This document shows, piece after piece, positions 37,040 through 51,600 of a DNA stretch of 64,000 nt. The DNA comes from Casuarina equisetifolia. Taxonomy: Eukaryota > Streptophyta > Magnoliopsida > Fagales > Casuarinaceae. Each line of letters starts with the position of its first letter. Within the stretch, counting starts at the first letter, position 1. A program made the position numbers and the translations under genes. Where the stretch lies: positions 6,820,001-6,884,000 of the forward strand of contig CM052355.1 in NCBI GenBank assembly GCA_028551475.1, written 5' to 3'. The notes beneath the pieces were generated by a model, which saw only the letters and a list, made by a program, of their open reading frames with translations, was not told the origin of the DNA and searched no databases.

Positions 37040-40000
37040 TTTTAATCTCTCTTCTTATCCCTGAAACCCCACAAAATCTTGGCCTTCTTCTCCTTTTCGT
37101 TGATTTACTACAGCCTACAGGTTTCACTAAAGAGAAACGATCGTCTTAGAGTTCCATTCAAGCGCCCTAACCGCGCAACTTCAGACACAAAAGCATCGAA
37201 AAGGTGATATGGAAGGCTGGAGCAATTCTTTTGTGAGCCGCTTAAACAAGTTAGAAATGGTAGGCTTCGTGTCTGAAACTTCTTTGCGGTTATGAAATTT
37301 TCTTTTCTTGTATTCTATGGGAATGTTGACAAAGTAGAAGTGTGTTCATTGAGTCTGGTATCTGACATGAAAGCCTGAGATACCATAACTTGATCAAATG
37401 CATTGTACACTAAGTGATTTTCTTTAAATGATATGTGAAAATGCGTCCGCTAGCCTTTTCTGTTTTACTTACACATCATCTCTAGTTCCATTGAGGGGAA
37501 GAAGAACAATGGAACGAAGAACGTCCCTGCTATTAAATTTGGAACCTGGATGGTAATTTGGGCACTGATATGCCACCAAGCTCTTTTCTCCCATTCAGAA
37601 GTTGAAGAAAGAATTAAAACTTTAAAGATGTGGTTCATATGGTTGAAGGTTCTCTGATTTACTTACTAATCAACATATATGTGAAAAGTTAATACCATTT
37701 CAGTGCCAACCTATCAGTCAGGTCCAACCAAAGGCATCTTCAAGAATAAAGTGGTAAAGAAGTCAGTCTCCATGCTTCGGCTTTCATGAAATGCATATAT
37801 CTTCCATCTCTACAACTCTCGCTCTAGGAAAGTGATGAACTACTGACATTCCTTCATTAATCCCTTTTTGGCCTTTTCTGGTGGCTCTCAATGATTAAAT
37901 GTTCTTTGCTTGCTCTTTGGGGCTTATGAATATGGTGTTGACCACTTTACTTCACTCCGCAACCAATCGAAACCTCAATTTCCATTATCATCTGTGACAA
38001 TTGCAAATTCCTAGATATCTGTTCTTCTCGTAATTCGAGGAATTTTACCCCTCGTTAGTTCTGTTTTACCCTTACAGGAAGAGCAGCTTTAAAGCCGGAT
38101 AATGTGTACTGGGTGCTTTTGGCCCATGGGTGCAAATGAGATAAGAGATTTTAGTAATTTTCTTGTTCTTGCGACTGCGGGGCGTACTTGTTTGGTGTTT
38201 TCTTGGAATGATTAGGTAATGATAAGAATTTTGACCAAATGGCATCGTACTAGTTTGTTCTGTCTAGACCGAGAAGGGAGGATGTGGAAAAGATTTAGTC
38301 AAAGTAACGCCAAAATCCCACTCAAAACCATGCAAAGACCAAACAAGATGCTCACTACTGACGACACTAACCTAGGACCAAGCCACGCAAGAGTCAAAAG
38401 TATAACAGTAAGAACCAATAATGCCCTCTAAACCTTTGTTTGCTCTTGGTTTCCTCCCACTTCCGAGCCAAAAGATACCAAATCTAAATCCAATTTAACG
38501 CATTTTTGTCATTTTTCTTGCTATGATTATTATCTCATTATTGTAATTATAATGGCAACGTGGGATCGTTTCTGTTCTCGAGTATGGAATTTGGGCTTTT
38601 GATTTGCTTTTGCAGTACCCAAGAGCAGTCGATTACTAAATCCTAACACGGAATAAAGCTATCGCAATATTGTCAAAAAAGCAGATCTGTCGCCATAGAG
38701 TGAAGGTGGTTTTGTTGGTCGGTTGGTCGCGGAGTACTGATAGGATATGATCCCGAAATTGCCGATGAGAATGGGCTAAAAGAAGAGAGAGGGAAAAAAA
38801 GAAATAGAAGGACAAGAAGAAAGACTCAGCCCGGAATTCCAAGCAGTTTCTGAGCACTGTTGATGCCCACATGTATCGGCGTGAAGATGTTCTCTCTGTT
38901 TCCATGGCAGCTTTCACTTTTGTGACGTCCCTGTTATCTCCCTTTCACTTTGTGATTCCTATCTGTGTGATTCGTGGTTATCTGACCTCACGTTCCTCCA
39001 CATGTGCTCAATCATAAACGTGGTAGATTCTTGGTGATTTCTATAATCCTGACTACTGCCAAAACCCAAGCTGCATGCACGAAAAGAAACAAAATGAAAG
39101 AAAAGGAAAGAAAAAAGGAAGATGCTATTTCAATTCCCAAAATCTTTTATCCCATCACTTGAAACATAGAGATTTGTGGAGAAAATAATGTTGAGATCTC
39201 AAACAGAAGTTTCTAAAAACGGAAACTAATCGAGATTGAAATGTTATGAGCAACGTCGATTTAATTCAAATATCTTTCTTTTTTCAGGTTTGGGACTATG
39301 TAAGAAACATGCTGTGTCAGTGGTGTTTGCTTTTAAATGAGTGTTACTTGCTTGACGGATTGATTCATCAAATGCAAGAGGGGAATGCGGAAATTGCTGC
39401 ATTAGGAAGTATGAACCCGTTGTAAAGCATTTGTTCTAATTATGTCTCCAACGAGAAAAAGAAACTAAAAAAATAAAATAAAATAAAATAAAATTAATGC
39501 ATAGTTAATCGTGAGTGTACTCAACATGTATAGCAGAGAAAGGGTGTTTTAAATGGATGGGGCATTGGATCTTAATCTCATTTTAAGGAGTGGTGATCAG
39601 GATTAGATTGCCCTCGAAGTGTTTCGCACGGTGGTTTATTGAGGGGGACCAAGGGAGCTAATGGCCCCGGGACTCTTCAAAGTCTCACCCTTCATAGCAA
39701 TCTTGTCACCACACTAGCGGTAGGTTGGTCGTAGCAATAACAATAGGGTCTTGATAATCTGGCCAAAAAGGGCACTTATTGCAGGGTGGTAGCAATGTTT
39801 TCCAAAGGTTACCCTTGCTTATTATTATTATTATTACTGGTTTTGGAGTGGGGAGAGGGATGCTGAATTTATTTTGATTCAGAACGGAAAAAAAGAAAAG
39901 AAAAAATAAAAAAGAAATTGCAAAGGAAAAGAAAAAGTAAAAAAGAAATTATGTTTTCCGTTTCTTAGTATTATATCTAATAGGGATGTCGTCAGTGGGC

Positions 40001-40197
40001 CTTTCAATAGCTTTGGCTCTTCTCAAGAGGGTTGGGTAGCGTTGGCTGATTGATTGCCCTATGCTCTTTTGGTGCATCATCTAATATACCAAATTATAAA
40101 TGGAAGATTGCGTAATGAACCACTAATTCTCTTCCAAAGCCGTAACTTTCTTCTACGTCATATCACATCTTGCAACTCGAGTCCTCATCCTTTTCTT

Positions 40198-40203
<6 letters not shown>

Positions 40204-40253
<50 letters not shown>
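40204..40253 (+). repeat. (GA)n microsatellite
   Basis: About 25 uninterrupted GA repeats in intergenic DNA. Confidence 0.97.
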
Positions 40254-40255
<2 letters not shown>

Positions 40256-43200
40256 TTAGACCTATCTAAAAACTATGAATCATAGCCTTTGGAAAAGTGA
40301 GGGAAGACCAGTCCAATAACCAGGAAAATATTGTATCTTTTATAAAGTGAGATGAATATACGCACAATTTTGCTAGAACTTTCATCAGCATGAATAAAAA
40401 ATCAGAAGCCATTGGTGGTGTCACTGCACAAGTTGATGAAGCTATTGCTAGTAGATGTCATTTTATAATGTGGAAGAATCTCATCTTGAGATTTTGACTC
40501 GAGGAAGACATGGTATGTAACTTGAAATCAAACTAGGTGTTCCCAAGGACGTAATCTAGTCCCCAAAAAGAACGTTTGTCTTAACTACTTCTTTCTATTG
40601 ATCAATATATCCAAATTTAATTATGCTATAGTTCTTATCGTTCCTTCTACTTTAAGTAAAGAAGACGTTTCTTCTATCCGTTGGAGCCTGTTGAACTTTT
40701 CTATTATCAATCTGTCTTCATTTAATAACTCAAGCATGACTCTTGGCATCACCGTGGTCATCAAGAATTTTTACTAGGTAGTGGAGGATAGTCAAGTTAA
40801 CTACCCCGTCAAATTCACAAAAGGCCCATCCAAACGAATAAATTTCCCCTAAAAGAGTAGAAATTGACAATCAGCTCGAGAGAGTCAACTCATTCGACCT
40901 AATGAGCTCTAGCTGTAGGTTCCATATTCCTAAAAAAGGATCTCTAATGAAGCTGACAAATAAGAAGAAATGTTCCCTAACAGGACAGGAGAACCTAAAC
41001 CGTAAAGCCTAGGGGAGAAGAAGGGCTTTGCGTTAAGACAAAAGGAGAAAGTGGTGAAAAAAGAAATACAAAATAAATTATATGTAAGCTCAAACTGAGG
41101 AAAATTGGAGTAAGAAGGCCGACGTCCAATCTCCTTCATAAATAGAACAACAGAAAAAAAAATCTGAAAAAGGCTGAGAAAAAGTGGAATCATGCCTATA
41201 TTTGGGATAATAAAGTCATCTCAATCACGACAAAGCTTCGGCTGATTAGCTCTATTTTGTTGTCAAGCAAGTTGCACTGATCCTGTTCTTATATCCTTCT
41301 CTAAATGTGTGCTCAAATGGACAAGGCAAGTGCTTAGATCCTTTTTAGGGAAGTTTGGTAAACTAAATAGCTAATGAGTTAAAAGTGGCTCAGGATTCTG
41401 TAGGAAAGTCAGAAAACCTTCATCTCCACCCCTAATGGAGGTTTTGCACCAATAATATATCAAATTTGTGGTGTAACTCTGTAGGGTTATGCTCCAATTC
41501 CATCAGTCATGAAAAGAGTCAAAAATATGCAAGGCCGGATGGGGCCTTTTCCTTGGACTACCCTCTTTTTATTTTTCGGCTCTCGTGGCTTTAACTCAAA
41601 AACATATTTGTTCTTCATTTCGTTCAAAATGGAGTATTTTTCCTTCTTCATCTCTGGTAAAAGACAAAGAAGACATGTTCTTCAGTTGCCTTTAACCGAA
41701 ATGAAGAAGTTTAGTCAAAGACAAAGAAAATATGCTCTTTTTTCCCTCGAAAAGAAAAGTGACAAAGACTAGATTTAAAGAAGTGATGACGACAAATTCT
41801 CACGAAAAGCCTGTATTTGAGGTACACAAATAATGTTCTAAAAAGGTTGGGTAGGAAAAGTTAAAAAAAATTCTCAGATTTTGAATTTTTTAGAAGTTGT
41901 AAAAGACTTCCAAGATCTAATCCATAAAATCATTAGAATTCGAACTCTGCAGGATGAAAATGAATGAGATTTTAAAATTGTATCTTTTACTCACACCAAG
42001 GATTCTATTTGCTTTTCCAAGACAGGAGGATATGTGGATGTCGAAAATGGGAGCATGAAATAAAACAATTGTTTGATCTATTTGCACGGTTAATGGTCAT
42101 TTGATCTGCTCTGGTTGAGTTAAACCCAATCTCAGAAAAAAAAAAAAAAGTTAGGCCCAAGGATTACTCATGGCTCTCAAGAAGATCTTCCATTTGAGAG
42201 TCGCTAGAATTGAAGGATTTTGTTTCGTGGATAGCCATTCTTTTCAAAGGTAAACTGTCTTTTCACAATAGTGAAGTTTATCCTGGCTAAGGTACGTGCT
42301 ATCTTGCTTAGGAGAGCTGCTCTATGGTTTGAAAGGAGAAACATGAATAACTTACGTAATATTTCAGAGACAACGTCTTGGGTCATAATGAAAGTGATTT
42401 CTTTCCACAGTATTTGCTGATCTTCTTTTAATAGAGCTGATTAGATCTTGAGATTTCTCTTATGTAGTCTCTTTACTTTAATTAACCCTTAGCGTTCTTG
42501 AAGGTGTGGTAATGCTTTGGTCGGCTTCCTGCTCTTCTCAAGCTGTTAGGCCGTATCTTTTCTTTAGGCGTTGCCTTATGATCCTGTTTATTTTTGCATT
42601 ACAATATATTGCTATTTATAAATTTTTTTAACGAAGATTCTGTAGCAAATTCCTTATAGATCTGACACAACACGAACGTCAATTTATTGGATGCCACTAA
42701 GCAAGCAAATGAGACTAATTATATTCGCCCACCATATTTGACTGAGATATCGACCATCAGAAAGCAAGTTCTGTGGATGTAGTTCTTGTCGTGTTCTTAT
42801 GGGTTTGATTAAGGAACCAAAAAGGCTTTCTTGCTGCCCCGGTGTTGTAACATTCAGAGGCTAAAGCAGACTACTGCGTCCACGATTTTTAGATTCAACG
42901 TCAATGATTACTCTTTCCTATAAACACGAGGGCCTACTTAATTATTGGCTTTTTTAATTGTGTCATGTCTTCCTTTAACCTTAAAGTTGATTAGCCTTTG
43001 ATTTTTGGTTAGATTGCACAAATCATTTTGTCCCATGAAATGAACTCTGAACGAGTTAAGAAGCCCTCCCAATTCGTCTTCACTTAAAGGTTGAGACAGC
43101 CCATTTGACCTCATACTACTTTGTCTTCTATTTTGAGTCCTAGACATGGCGCATTACAAAGATGTTATCGCAAACAGTAATTTGAAAAACTGCCGTTCTT

Positions 43201-43953
43201 AAGCAACTGGGTACCATCCCATCATTGCCTCGCTTACAGTTAATTTACAACAATGCCTGTGTTGCATCTTAGACTCTTTGTATCAAACTAACTGGCAGCA
43301 ATCGGGAGCTTCTAAGGAGTCGAGTCAGTTGACAGTAACTTTTGTATCAAACATAACAAGTGACAAAGTCACTTGTTGTTTTCAATGAATGCCTGGATCG
43401 AGTTGTATTGCAATATGGTTTGCGACAGGATAATTCAACCTTTTCAAGATTGTCCTTCTGGGACGGCGGTGAGGGCATCACTTTCCGTCCTACAACTGGT
43501 AGCCGAAAGTCTCTGAGACAAAAGAAAAAGAAAAAGAAAAAGAAGCTGAAAGGACAAAGGTCCATCTACCGAATGTGGGCTTAGCGAGGAAGCTAATTCT
43601 AAATGAACCAGAGCCACTTGGAAGAATCATGGATCTCTTTCATATATCAGGCCCAGCTAACTAGGAAACAGCCTATGTTCAACTGACACTTGCACAAAGG
43701 AATTTTCCCTCCTTTGACACTTCTAAGGCATGATTGTGTTCAGCAAAAGGCATAACCCGGAGATTTGATTTGAGTGCTCTGGTTGTGATTTGTTGTCTCA
43801 ATTAGGTTCTTAATTGTGATTTTGGATTTGTTTGATGACTTTTTGAAGCCCATTTAGTTTCTCAAATATTGAAAATTCATATAAATGTCTACTAATAAAC
43901 CGATATTCCTATAAAGTAGTGGACTTACTTTGATTGTAAGGACTGTTTATTGG

Positions 43954-44100
43954 TCCTATGATGGTCACTAGGACCACTTGACAACCCGATGGTGGTCACC
44001 ATACCTATTTGATGGCCCCTTGTAAAAGCCGTCCTATGATGGTCACTAGTATCATTTGAGAACCTGATGGTGGTCACCAAATCCATTCGGTGGCCCTATG
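43954..44100 (+). repeat. Two-copy tandem repeat, 78-bp period
   Basis: The string tcctatgatggtcactag occurs at 43954 and again at 44032. It is followed in both copies by a diverged acttga.aaccc/tgatggtggtcacc stretch and a ..ggtggccc end. Within each copy, ggtggtcacc resembles ggtcacta, pointing to an older shorter unit. Function unknown. Confidence 0.75.
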
Positions 44101-45780
44101 GTGGTTACAAAAGGTGCTTTAATGATACCAAGTGGTCATCGGGGTTATTTCGTGGCCTCCCAGTGGTTGGGGCCACTAATATTTATATGATTCCATATAC
44201 ATGTAGCTTTGAATCAAAATAATGGACACCATAGAAGTGAAGAACAGTTTGACTGTTCTGTTTTCTTTCCAAGCCAGTAAACATCAACTTTACCTCGTGC
44301 ACCTTCCATAGTTTTTCAACCTCGGTTGAATAGGACTCGCGTTCGTATAGGGTAGGTTCTCTAGCATAACAAGGCTTGCAAATACTCCTAAGGACCCAGA
44401 CTATCATGGCCCAGCAGAAATCATCTTCGCATATATCACTTTCAAAGTTTATCCTTAATCTTTTACGGTAGATTATGCCGCACGCATCAGATGCCGGGGC
44501 TGTTCAGGAATCTCCTTAAAGACAGATTTGAAGTAAATCTCGGGGTCATCGGAATTTTCCCTGGACCATTTTCAGTACACTTGCTTGCCTTCTTCTCCTT
44601 GGACTACGATGTGATGTCGTCAATTATGTCGCCGTCTGTCTCTTAGGGCAAGTTCAATCGTTGCTTAAGAGAGAAGGGAACGGGGAATATATATATATAT
44701 CAGCGGCGGCCACGAAGCTTGTTCGTTGCCTTGGATTTTATGTGTTTTGAATCTTTCACTCACGTATGTTCAATACATAAATCATGACCTCAGTTGTGGA
44801 GATTCATCCCTTTAAAATGCAAAATTAGCAATTCCATTGCTGAAGTGCCTACGTGAGTGGCATGGTTTCTTTTGGGCCGAAATAGAAATTAAAGACAATG
44901 GCAAAAGTATAGTGTAATTAGGTTTCATATTACCTATATCTTATTTTAAAAAGTATTCTTTATAATAGAGGAGAGATCATAATTTTTAAGTTGTATTGAT
45001 TTTCTATCATAATATTAGAATTCAAATTCAAGTTGTGGTACTCTTTTATTGTAAGGAAGCTATGCTTGAAATAAAGGGATGTGTTAAGGACAATGTTACT
45101 AAGTCTTATATCAATTAAATTTTACCTAAAAATTTGTTTTAGGATAAAGGAAAAAAAAACCATTAATTTTTGAAAATTTTAAATTAGATGGGGTTTTGTA
45201 TCAATTATCAGGTGGATTGCCTTAATAAACAACTCAATCATCTTCATAGTCAAGACTAGTCTCATCAACCAAGTTTGGCACGCTTTGCCCAACCTTTTCC
45301 TAAACGAAGAAAACTTCCTCACTTGGATTAGATCAGGCGGACTTTCCTGTTCCTGACGCAGGATACAGCAGGCCATACATTGTGAATAAGTTAAATGTAG
45401 ACGCGAACACTCCCTTATGGGAGTATCCACGTACAGCTAAAGCCGAGCAACGACAAATGTGTTGCTAATGGCTTGTTACTAACAAGAAATTGACCTGCAA
45501 TGTAGTCATCATCTATTTTCCCCTCGGCGTACGCCTAGGTAGCACCGACGACTATTTTATAGAACAACTGAGCTCGCTCGTTGTCGCGTCATCCCATTCA
45601 CCGATATAATAAGTATATGGTAAATATCAACTAGTTGATTTAATGATAGGGTGAAAATTTGCGCACTAAATGACGTATTAACAGTGGCCCTTGTTACGAC
45701 AAAACACGGCTTATTTTATTTGCATGTTTCTCCTCATATACATTGTCTTGGGTTAGTTTGTCGGGATGTATAGGAAGATG

Positions 45781-45840
45781 AATTACAGCTAATCATGTGG
45801 AAGTAAACGGACGGCACGACCTTTGGATGGAATATAAATA
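45781..45840 (+). promoter_or_regulatory. Core promoter of first CASPL gene
   Basis: TATAAATA at 45833-45840 lies about 60 bp before the ATG. Upstream, AATTACAGCTAAT (45781) and GGACGGCAC (45809) recur with the same 28-bp spacing before the second CASPL gene (51981 and 52009). This marks a duplicated and retained promoter block. Confidence 0.65.
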
Positions 45841-45898
45841 GAGGTTGATTGTCCCACCCTTAGAGCAGCTTCATTGTCTTAGCTCAATCTGGTACAAG

Positions 45899-48656
45899 AT
45901 GAAAGTACCCTCTTCTAAGGTTGTCATTCCTTCATTGAGAGGCCTTTCTTTGCCTTTCCTGTTACTGTCAATGATACTCCTTTATGTCAACAATCAGGAC
46001 ATTGGAGGGGGTGTGTTAAGCTACAGGCAAACGAGAACCTACAAGTAGGCTCTAAAAACTTCATTTTCAATCATCGTATTACTGCTCCTATATTTCTAGA
46101 AGAATGTTTAGAACCAAAGCAATTGTTGCATCTCTCTCACACTTTTTCTGTTTATTATCTGGTGATTTTCTGATGTGGTGTTTTGTCAATTCGCAAAAGC
46201 TCACTAGAACTACTAGAGATGTGAGGCCTTCTTTATTTAGGAGGTTTGCAACCATTCCTTGCTTCATGTTTGCTTAAAAAAAAAAAAAGTTTCTAGTAAT
46301 AACTTTTCTCTTTTGGTTGGTCCAGACACAAACATTTATGGCATTCCTTTTCATTGTGGAAAGTATCCAGTGATGTGTCCATCATCAAAGTTATAATTAT
46401 AATTATTATCCATAATTAATATTTTTCAGTTAGTTTGATTCTTAAATGAGTAGTAATTGAGGTATAATCAACGTTATTGATTTACAATTGTGAAAAAATT
46501 TCTCGCTTCCTGCCGGCCTATAATTTCCCCGTTAGAACTTAACGTCCTTTCCCATTAATGTCTATTTTCCCATAAAATGTTCTTTGATGCTTATTTAATA
46601 ATGATTAGATAATATAACTACTGGAAATTGTATGGCATGTCACCCTGCATCGTAGCATGACTAGGGTTCTCTCATCGCCACTTTGTTACACCGCGAAATG
46701 AATAATCATCCAATCACCAGTCAGTTCTCTATGTAGTATTGACTCATCATTTATAAACTAGAAATGATAACTTTTTCCCCCCCTGGTCCTGGTAAGTTTT
46801 GTAACATTGATTAGACAAAATCTTTGTTTTCCATTTGTTATCTCCGTTTCACTAATTATTTCATGTTGAACACTACAATGATTTACAGATACATGGTTGG
46901 TGCAAGTATCATTGGCATTGCATACAACCTCTTGGCAGCAATTGTATTTGTGTTTTTCACGATCTTGATGGAAAGAGATAAATTCGTTGTTCTTCAATTT
47001 TATGGCGACAAGGTATAATAACCCTATGTAATATGCTTTATTTTAACCCATCCTTGCTTCCCTGTTAATCTCTTAATATTTCCAGTTTTTTAATGGCATT
47101 ATTCCACTTCACAACGCTCATTTTGAGAGTAATAGCTAATTTTCATAATAAAGCAAACATCCAAAACAATTGCTCTTAATGTGACGACCAGTTGTTTCAT
47201 TTCATCAGGTATACAGAAGAATATTTAAGTAGTATTTATTAACCTCATCAATTTTTAAGTATGACATTAACATAAAGTCTCTTTATGTTGGTTAGAATTG
47301 TATAAGAACTTTATAATTTTGATAATAGTTATTGATACCGTTAATATCCACTTGAACTTCTTGAGTATTTCATTGGGTTTAATTCTTGGATCTCCGAGAT
47401 CATTTTCGAATGGATTTATTCTTAGATCTTTGCGACCATTTTTTTGAATTAATTTTTTACGTTTTACAACATTCTTTTAATCAACTAGTAAACAGTGATG
47501 CATAAAAATTTAACCAATTAATTTAAAATCAAATGTAGTTTACATGTGGGAGTAATGAAGACCTTAAGGGATCATAATCCATAATAATACACGTGGTAGC
47601 TAGGGTCATGCTTCCCCTTGCCTCAAAAGAATCTTGAAAAAGGAAAGAAAGTAGAACTTTAAAATAAATACGAAATATCACGGCTTTTGAAACTAATGCA
47701 AGTGGTCATATAAAAATTTTTCAAACAAATGATAGGTTATGTACCCATAAAATATTTTAAATGTTGTAAACTATGCTATATTTGTTTCAATTAACACTGT
47801 GATAATCGTGTTGTTGTTATTTATTTTATTTAACGAAATTTAGTTAACAATTTTTAGTCTCTTGGTATAGGGAGGAAACTCTGCTTATTTCTTCAGAACA
47901 AGTCAAGGGATATCTACTAGCATTTGAAGGGATTGCTTATAGGAGAAATTTCTACGTAAAAATTTTAAGAAAGGATATTATGTTTGTGTGCAAAGAAAGT
48001 CATCAAGTTTTCTAAAAGTTTCATTTAATTATATTTTTATAACATTTAGTAAATAGGAAAGCAAGGTGTTAGGTTTATATCATTACTGTCTTTTTATGAA
48101 TTTAAAAGTATATTTACAAGGGCTAAACAATTTGTTAATAGATATCTTTAGAAAAACAAATTCTAAGAAGGATAAATTAAAAAAAAAAGGTTGTACAAGA
48201 GAGTTAAAACGAGATTATTATACACTCATATGAAATCTTTGGTATTAGATTGCTTTTCCATATTCTTTTTAGTTAGTTGTTTGATTGGCTGTGGATAACA
48301 AATTCTAAGGCATCTGTTCCTTAACTTGTACTTGCTTATTAAACTGTAAGCTTTCTGCAAATTACCTTGTCCCCCAAAGTACAGAACCTAACATCATCAT
48401 ATGTTATGTTAGTAGAGTATGACCTTAACCTTTTTGGCAGGTTATATCATATCTTTTAGCTACAGCATCAGCTGCAGGATTTGGTGCTTCCATAGATTTG
48501 AAGCACACCGTTGAGAAAACACAGGGCGTGGGCAATTACTATAATATGGGATTTGCATCAGCTATCTTTCTCTTTCTAGGATTTTTGTGTACTATAATAT
48601 TGTCAATTATGTCTTCCATGGCACTTCCAAAGAAAGTTTTGTTGGGTTCTTTTTAA
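45899..48656 (+). CDS. CASPL: CASP-like membrane protein, copy 1 of tandem array
   Basis: Four-helix membrane protein of the CASP-like family (MARVEL-related), closest in remembered sequence to CASPL4D1. CASPs organise membrane domains for Casparian-strip building; CASPL roles are mostly unknown. Three exons: 45899-46044, 46889-47012, 48441-48656; phases agree; 161 residues. TM1 is LRGLSLPFLLLSMILLYV with the conserved Arg. TM2 is MVGASIIGIAYNLLAAIVFV. TM3 is the VISYLLATASAAGFGASIDL region. TM4 is FASAIFLFLGFLCTIILSIM. The tail ALPKK is present. Exon 2 ends FYGDK exactly as in copies 2 and 3. Intron 2 is 1.4 kb. The exon 1 donor is caa/gtaggc, weaker than gtaag in the other copies. Confidence 0.88.
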
Positions 48657-51600
48657 TGAACGTCTTAGAATTTAAGGAGGAACAAATGCTTCACTCTCCA
48701 GATTCCAATCCAAATACATGCTCTTATCATCATTGAAAATTTTGATCACCTAATAAATATGTACCTCGCCATAATTTAATTCATTTTGTGATGATTGAAG
48801 CACTAATTACATGTTTTTGCATGTAAGTTCGATAAAACATTAATATATCAATGCCATGTCACTGTTTTATTTATGCTACTATATCTAAAAATTATATATA
48901 ACAAAAAAAGACAAAAATATTAAATTTAGATTTAAAAAACCATCTTTTTATCTTTACATGGAAAGTCATATCTTCACCTCTTTTTATATGGATAAAATTC
49001 CACACTCTATTACCCCCTTTTTTATTATTATTGATTAAAGATACAGAAGATAAGGATATAAAAATAGGTAGAATTAGAGACCTATTACTGCCTAGCGTTG
49101 AAAGGTGTAGAATGGCTCTATCTTATATAGCTAGGGAATTCCGGCTCTTTCTTATATAGCTAGGTAATTGGCAACGCGAGAAGGTCGAAACCTCGTCCGC
49201 GAGAATTTATTTTTTATTTTTTGTTTTAAATTTATTGTCTGCTTTTTGGTATAAAAGAATTAATATGATTTTCGACATGAATGATTCTTTTTAATTAGGT
49301 GTACATGAGAAAGAGAATGATTCATACTAATACTATCAAAGATGAATATGATTGCCAAAGATTAGAAACTCGTCTTTTTCACAAAAGCCTTAACGCAATT
49401 TTTTGTGGTGGTTGTTTGAAAAAGGAAAACTTATGTCGTGGTATTGGTCTCTGATAGCTAAGAAAAAAAGAAAAAAAGAAAAAAAAAACAATATGTCGTA
49501 GTTTCAGGCCTATGTATTATTTGTCTTCGACGACAGAAAAGAGTTTTAGAGAATCGAAACATCTGAAATGTGCATGTCATCTCTTGTACATGACAAAAAT
49601 ATTTGTTACCACGTTGAAAAACAAACCCAATATGGATTGTTTTGCTGACATATAGATATAGCTTTCGTTCTTTTAAAAGAATGAGAAACTATTGATCAAA
49701 GAGTAATATTTGTTCTTTAAAGAATACATGAAAATCTAGTTAAAAGAAGCCAAACTTTTAAATCCAATCCTAATGTTGTGATCCTTGTCCTTTTATTGAT
49801 ATTTATTTAATTTTCCTCTTGTAGTTATATTTTTTTGTTAAGGATGTAAGTTTTTATTAAAAAATTTAATTATTCTATAAAAGTTAGTTCAAGGAAAAAG
49901 AATATTTCTTTACATATAAGTTACTCCACCAACCTATATCTTAACAATATGTGACAACTCCACATCAATTTAATATATTTTTATGTAATGGTTCTACCCA
50001 GACCATACTGCAGTGCCACTTATACTATATAAACTTTGGATCAAGCCATGCCTGTATCTATAGGGGTGGTAAGAGATGATTGAGTTATGATACCATATCG
50101 TAAAACTTATTCTTCCATAAAAACTAGCTCAAGGGAATATGAGTATTTCTTTACATATAAATTATTAAACCCATATTTAGTAATGTGAGATAACTTCATA
50201 ATACTATTTAATAGTTTCAGCTAGAAAAAAATATGATTATTAGTTAATATTTAAACATAAAAAATGTCTTTTGAGTTCATAAACTAATTCCTTAATTAGA
50301 CCTTAGGTTTTTTAATATGAAATTAAAACCTAGGTTGATATGCTCAAACTTTAGTTTAGCTTAGAGCCTTTAAGATATTTTTAATGTGCAAGGAAACATC
50401 CATTTTGCTTAGTTTAGTCCTAAGCTTAAGGTATACTCGGTATATAAGAAAGTATTAAAAACAAAAGTCATATATTAAAATAATATGATTATTGAATAAT
50501 ATTTAAATATAAAAAAATATGTTTCAATTTATGAACTAACTTTTAAATTAAATGTTTGACTTTCCAATACTTTCATATTTAGATCAATTTTTTTTTGGTG
50601 GAAATGTAAGTGTGCATTAATAAGAAGTAGTGTACAAAAGCATAGGAGCATATCCTAGAATTACAAAAATTACAAAAATATAGAGGTTAGAAGCTTCCAA
50701 ATCTCACTCAAAATGACATTTTCCTATGAAGATTTAATATTTTTAAACAAAGAAGCTCTCCCTCGTACAATTTTCTTTACTTTAGTTAGCATGATTGGAA
50801 TGTCTACTATTTTGCTTTGAAATCGTCTTCTATATTTATATCAAATTATTTGAACATAAAACTACAATCATATAACATACGGTCCTGTAAAACTGAACTT
50901 AACCGTAGCTAAAGTGCAGGGTCTTTAAGTTCGACTTCTTGAGTTTGTGAATAATCACATGAGTCAGAGAAAGATGTTTCTGACTCTAATAAATCGAAGG
51001 ACAACTTGTACAAGGCGTAACAGTTCGTTTAATAAGCTGATATTCGTCGATTTTCCGAAGGGCGGACCACCATCCAATGTTAATTAATTCCGAAAAATGT
51101 AAGCCGGCAGCATAATTTCGACCAAAGGTTATCTTGTTTTCTCTTTTTGTCTCCCCATAATTTTCTAGGGACTAGGAGGACGAGTCTTTTCCATCTGATT
51201 GCCGTTGTGTCAATAGGTTTAAACTTGCAAGGCTCGCTTCTCCCTTGAAATGCAAAATGGCTGTCCTGTCTTTATTGTAATGTTTATCCTTCCATGCCAT
51301 TTATCTAAAATGAGAGAAACGTTAAACTAGAGCAGGACCCTCACTAACTGTAGCTTGCACGCGTACTATTTGACGCCTGAACAAATGACAAATGGCTTGC
51401 TTATGCATAGTCTTTCCAAAAGCTGGCCCTCTACTTCCCCGCCGCCTTGCACTTAGCCATTACCCATACTGCTATTTTATTGAACTACAGATATGTAAAC
51501 AACGTAGCTCGCTCCTCGTCTTCTCTATCTTTTCAAGCGATAACAACGAGGAAGTCTATCTCAGCCAGCTTTGCTGACATGATACGGCCAAAGTTTCAAA

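Larger units (their letters stand above)
37040..45780. other. Long gene-poor region with microsatellites
   Basis: About 8.7 kb. Contains (AAAAT)n near 39472-39495, an ATT run near 39821-39836, (GA)n at 40204-40253, a purine run (aaagaa-type) near 43518-43548, and a 78-bp direct repeat near 43954-44100. Short open frames (38219-38431, 38636-38917, 42938-43147, 43360-43584, 45179-45430) have no motif I recognise. No tRNA or rRNA seen. Confidence 0.5.

Noticed and set aside
45179-45430. 83-codon - strand frame upstream of CASPL copy 1
   Set aside because: No family match, no introns or partner exons; kept only as intergenic sequence.
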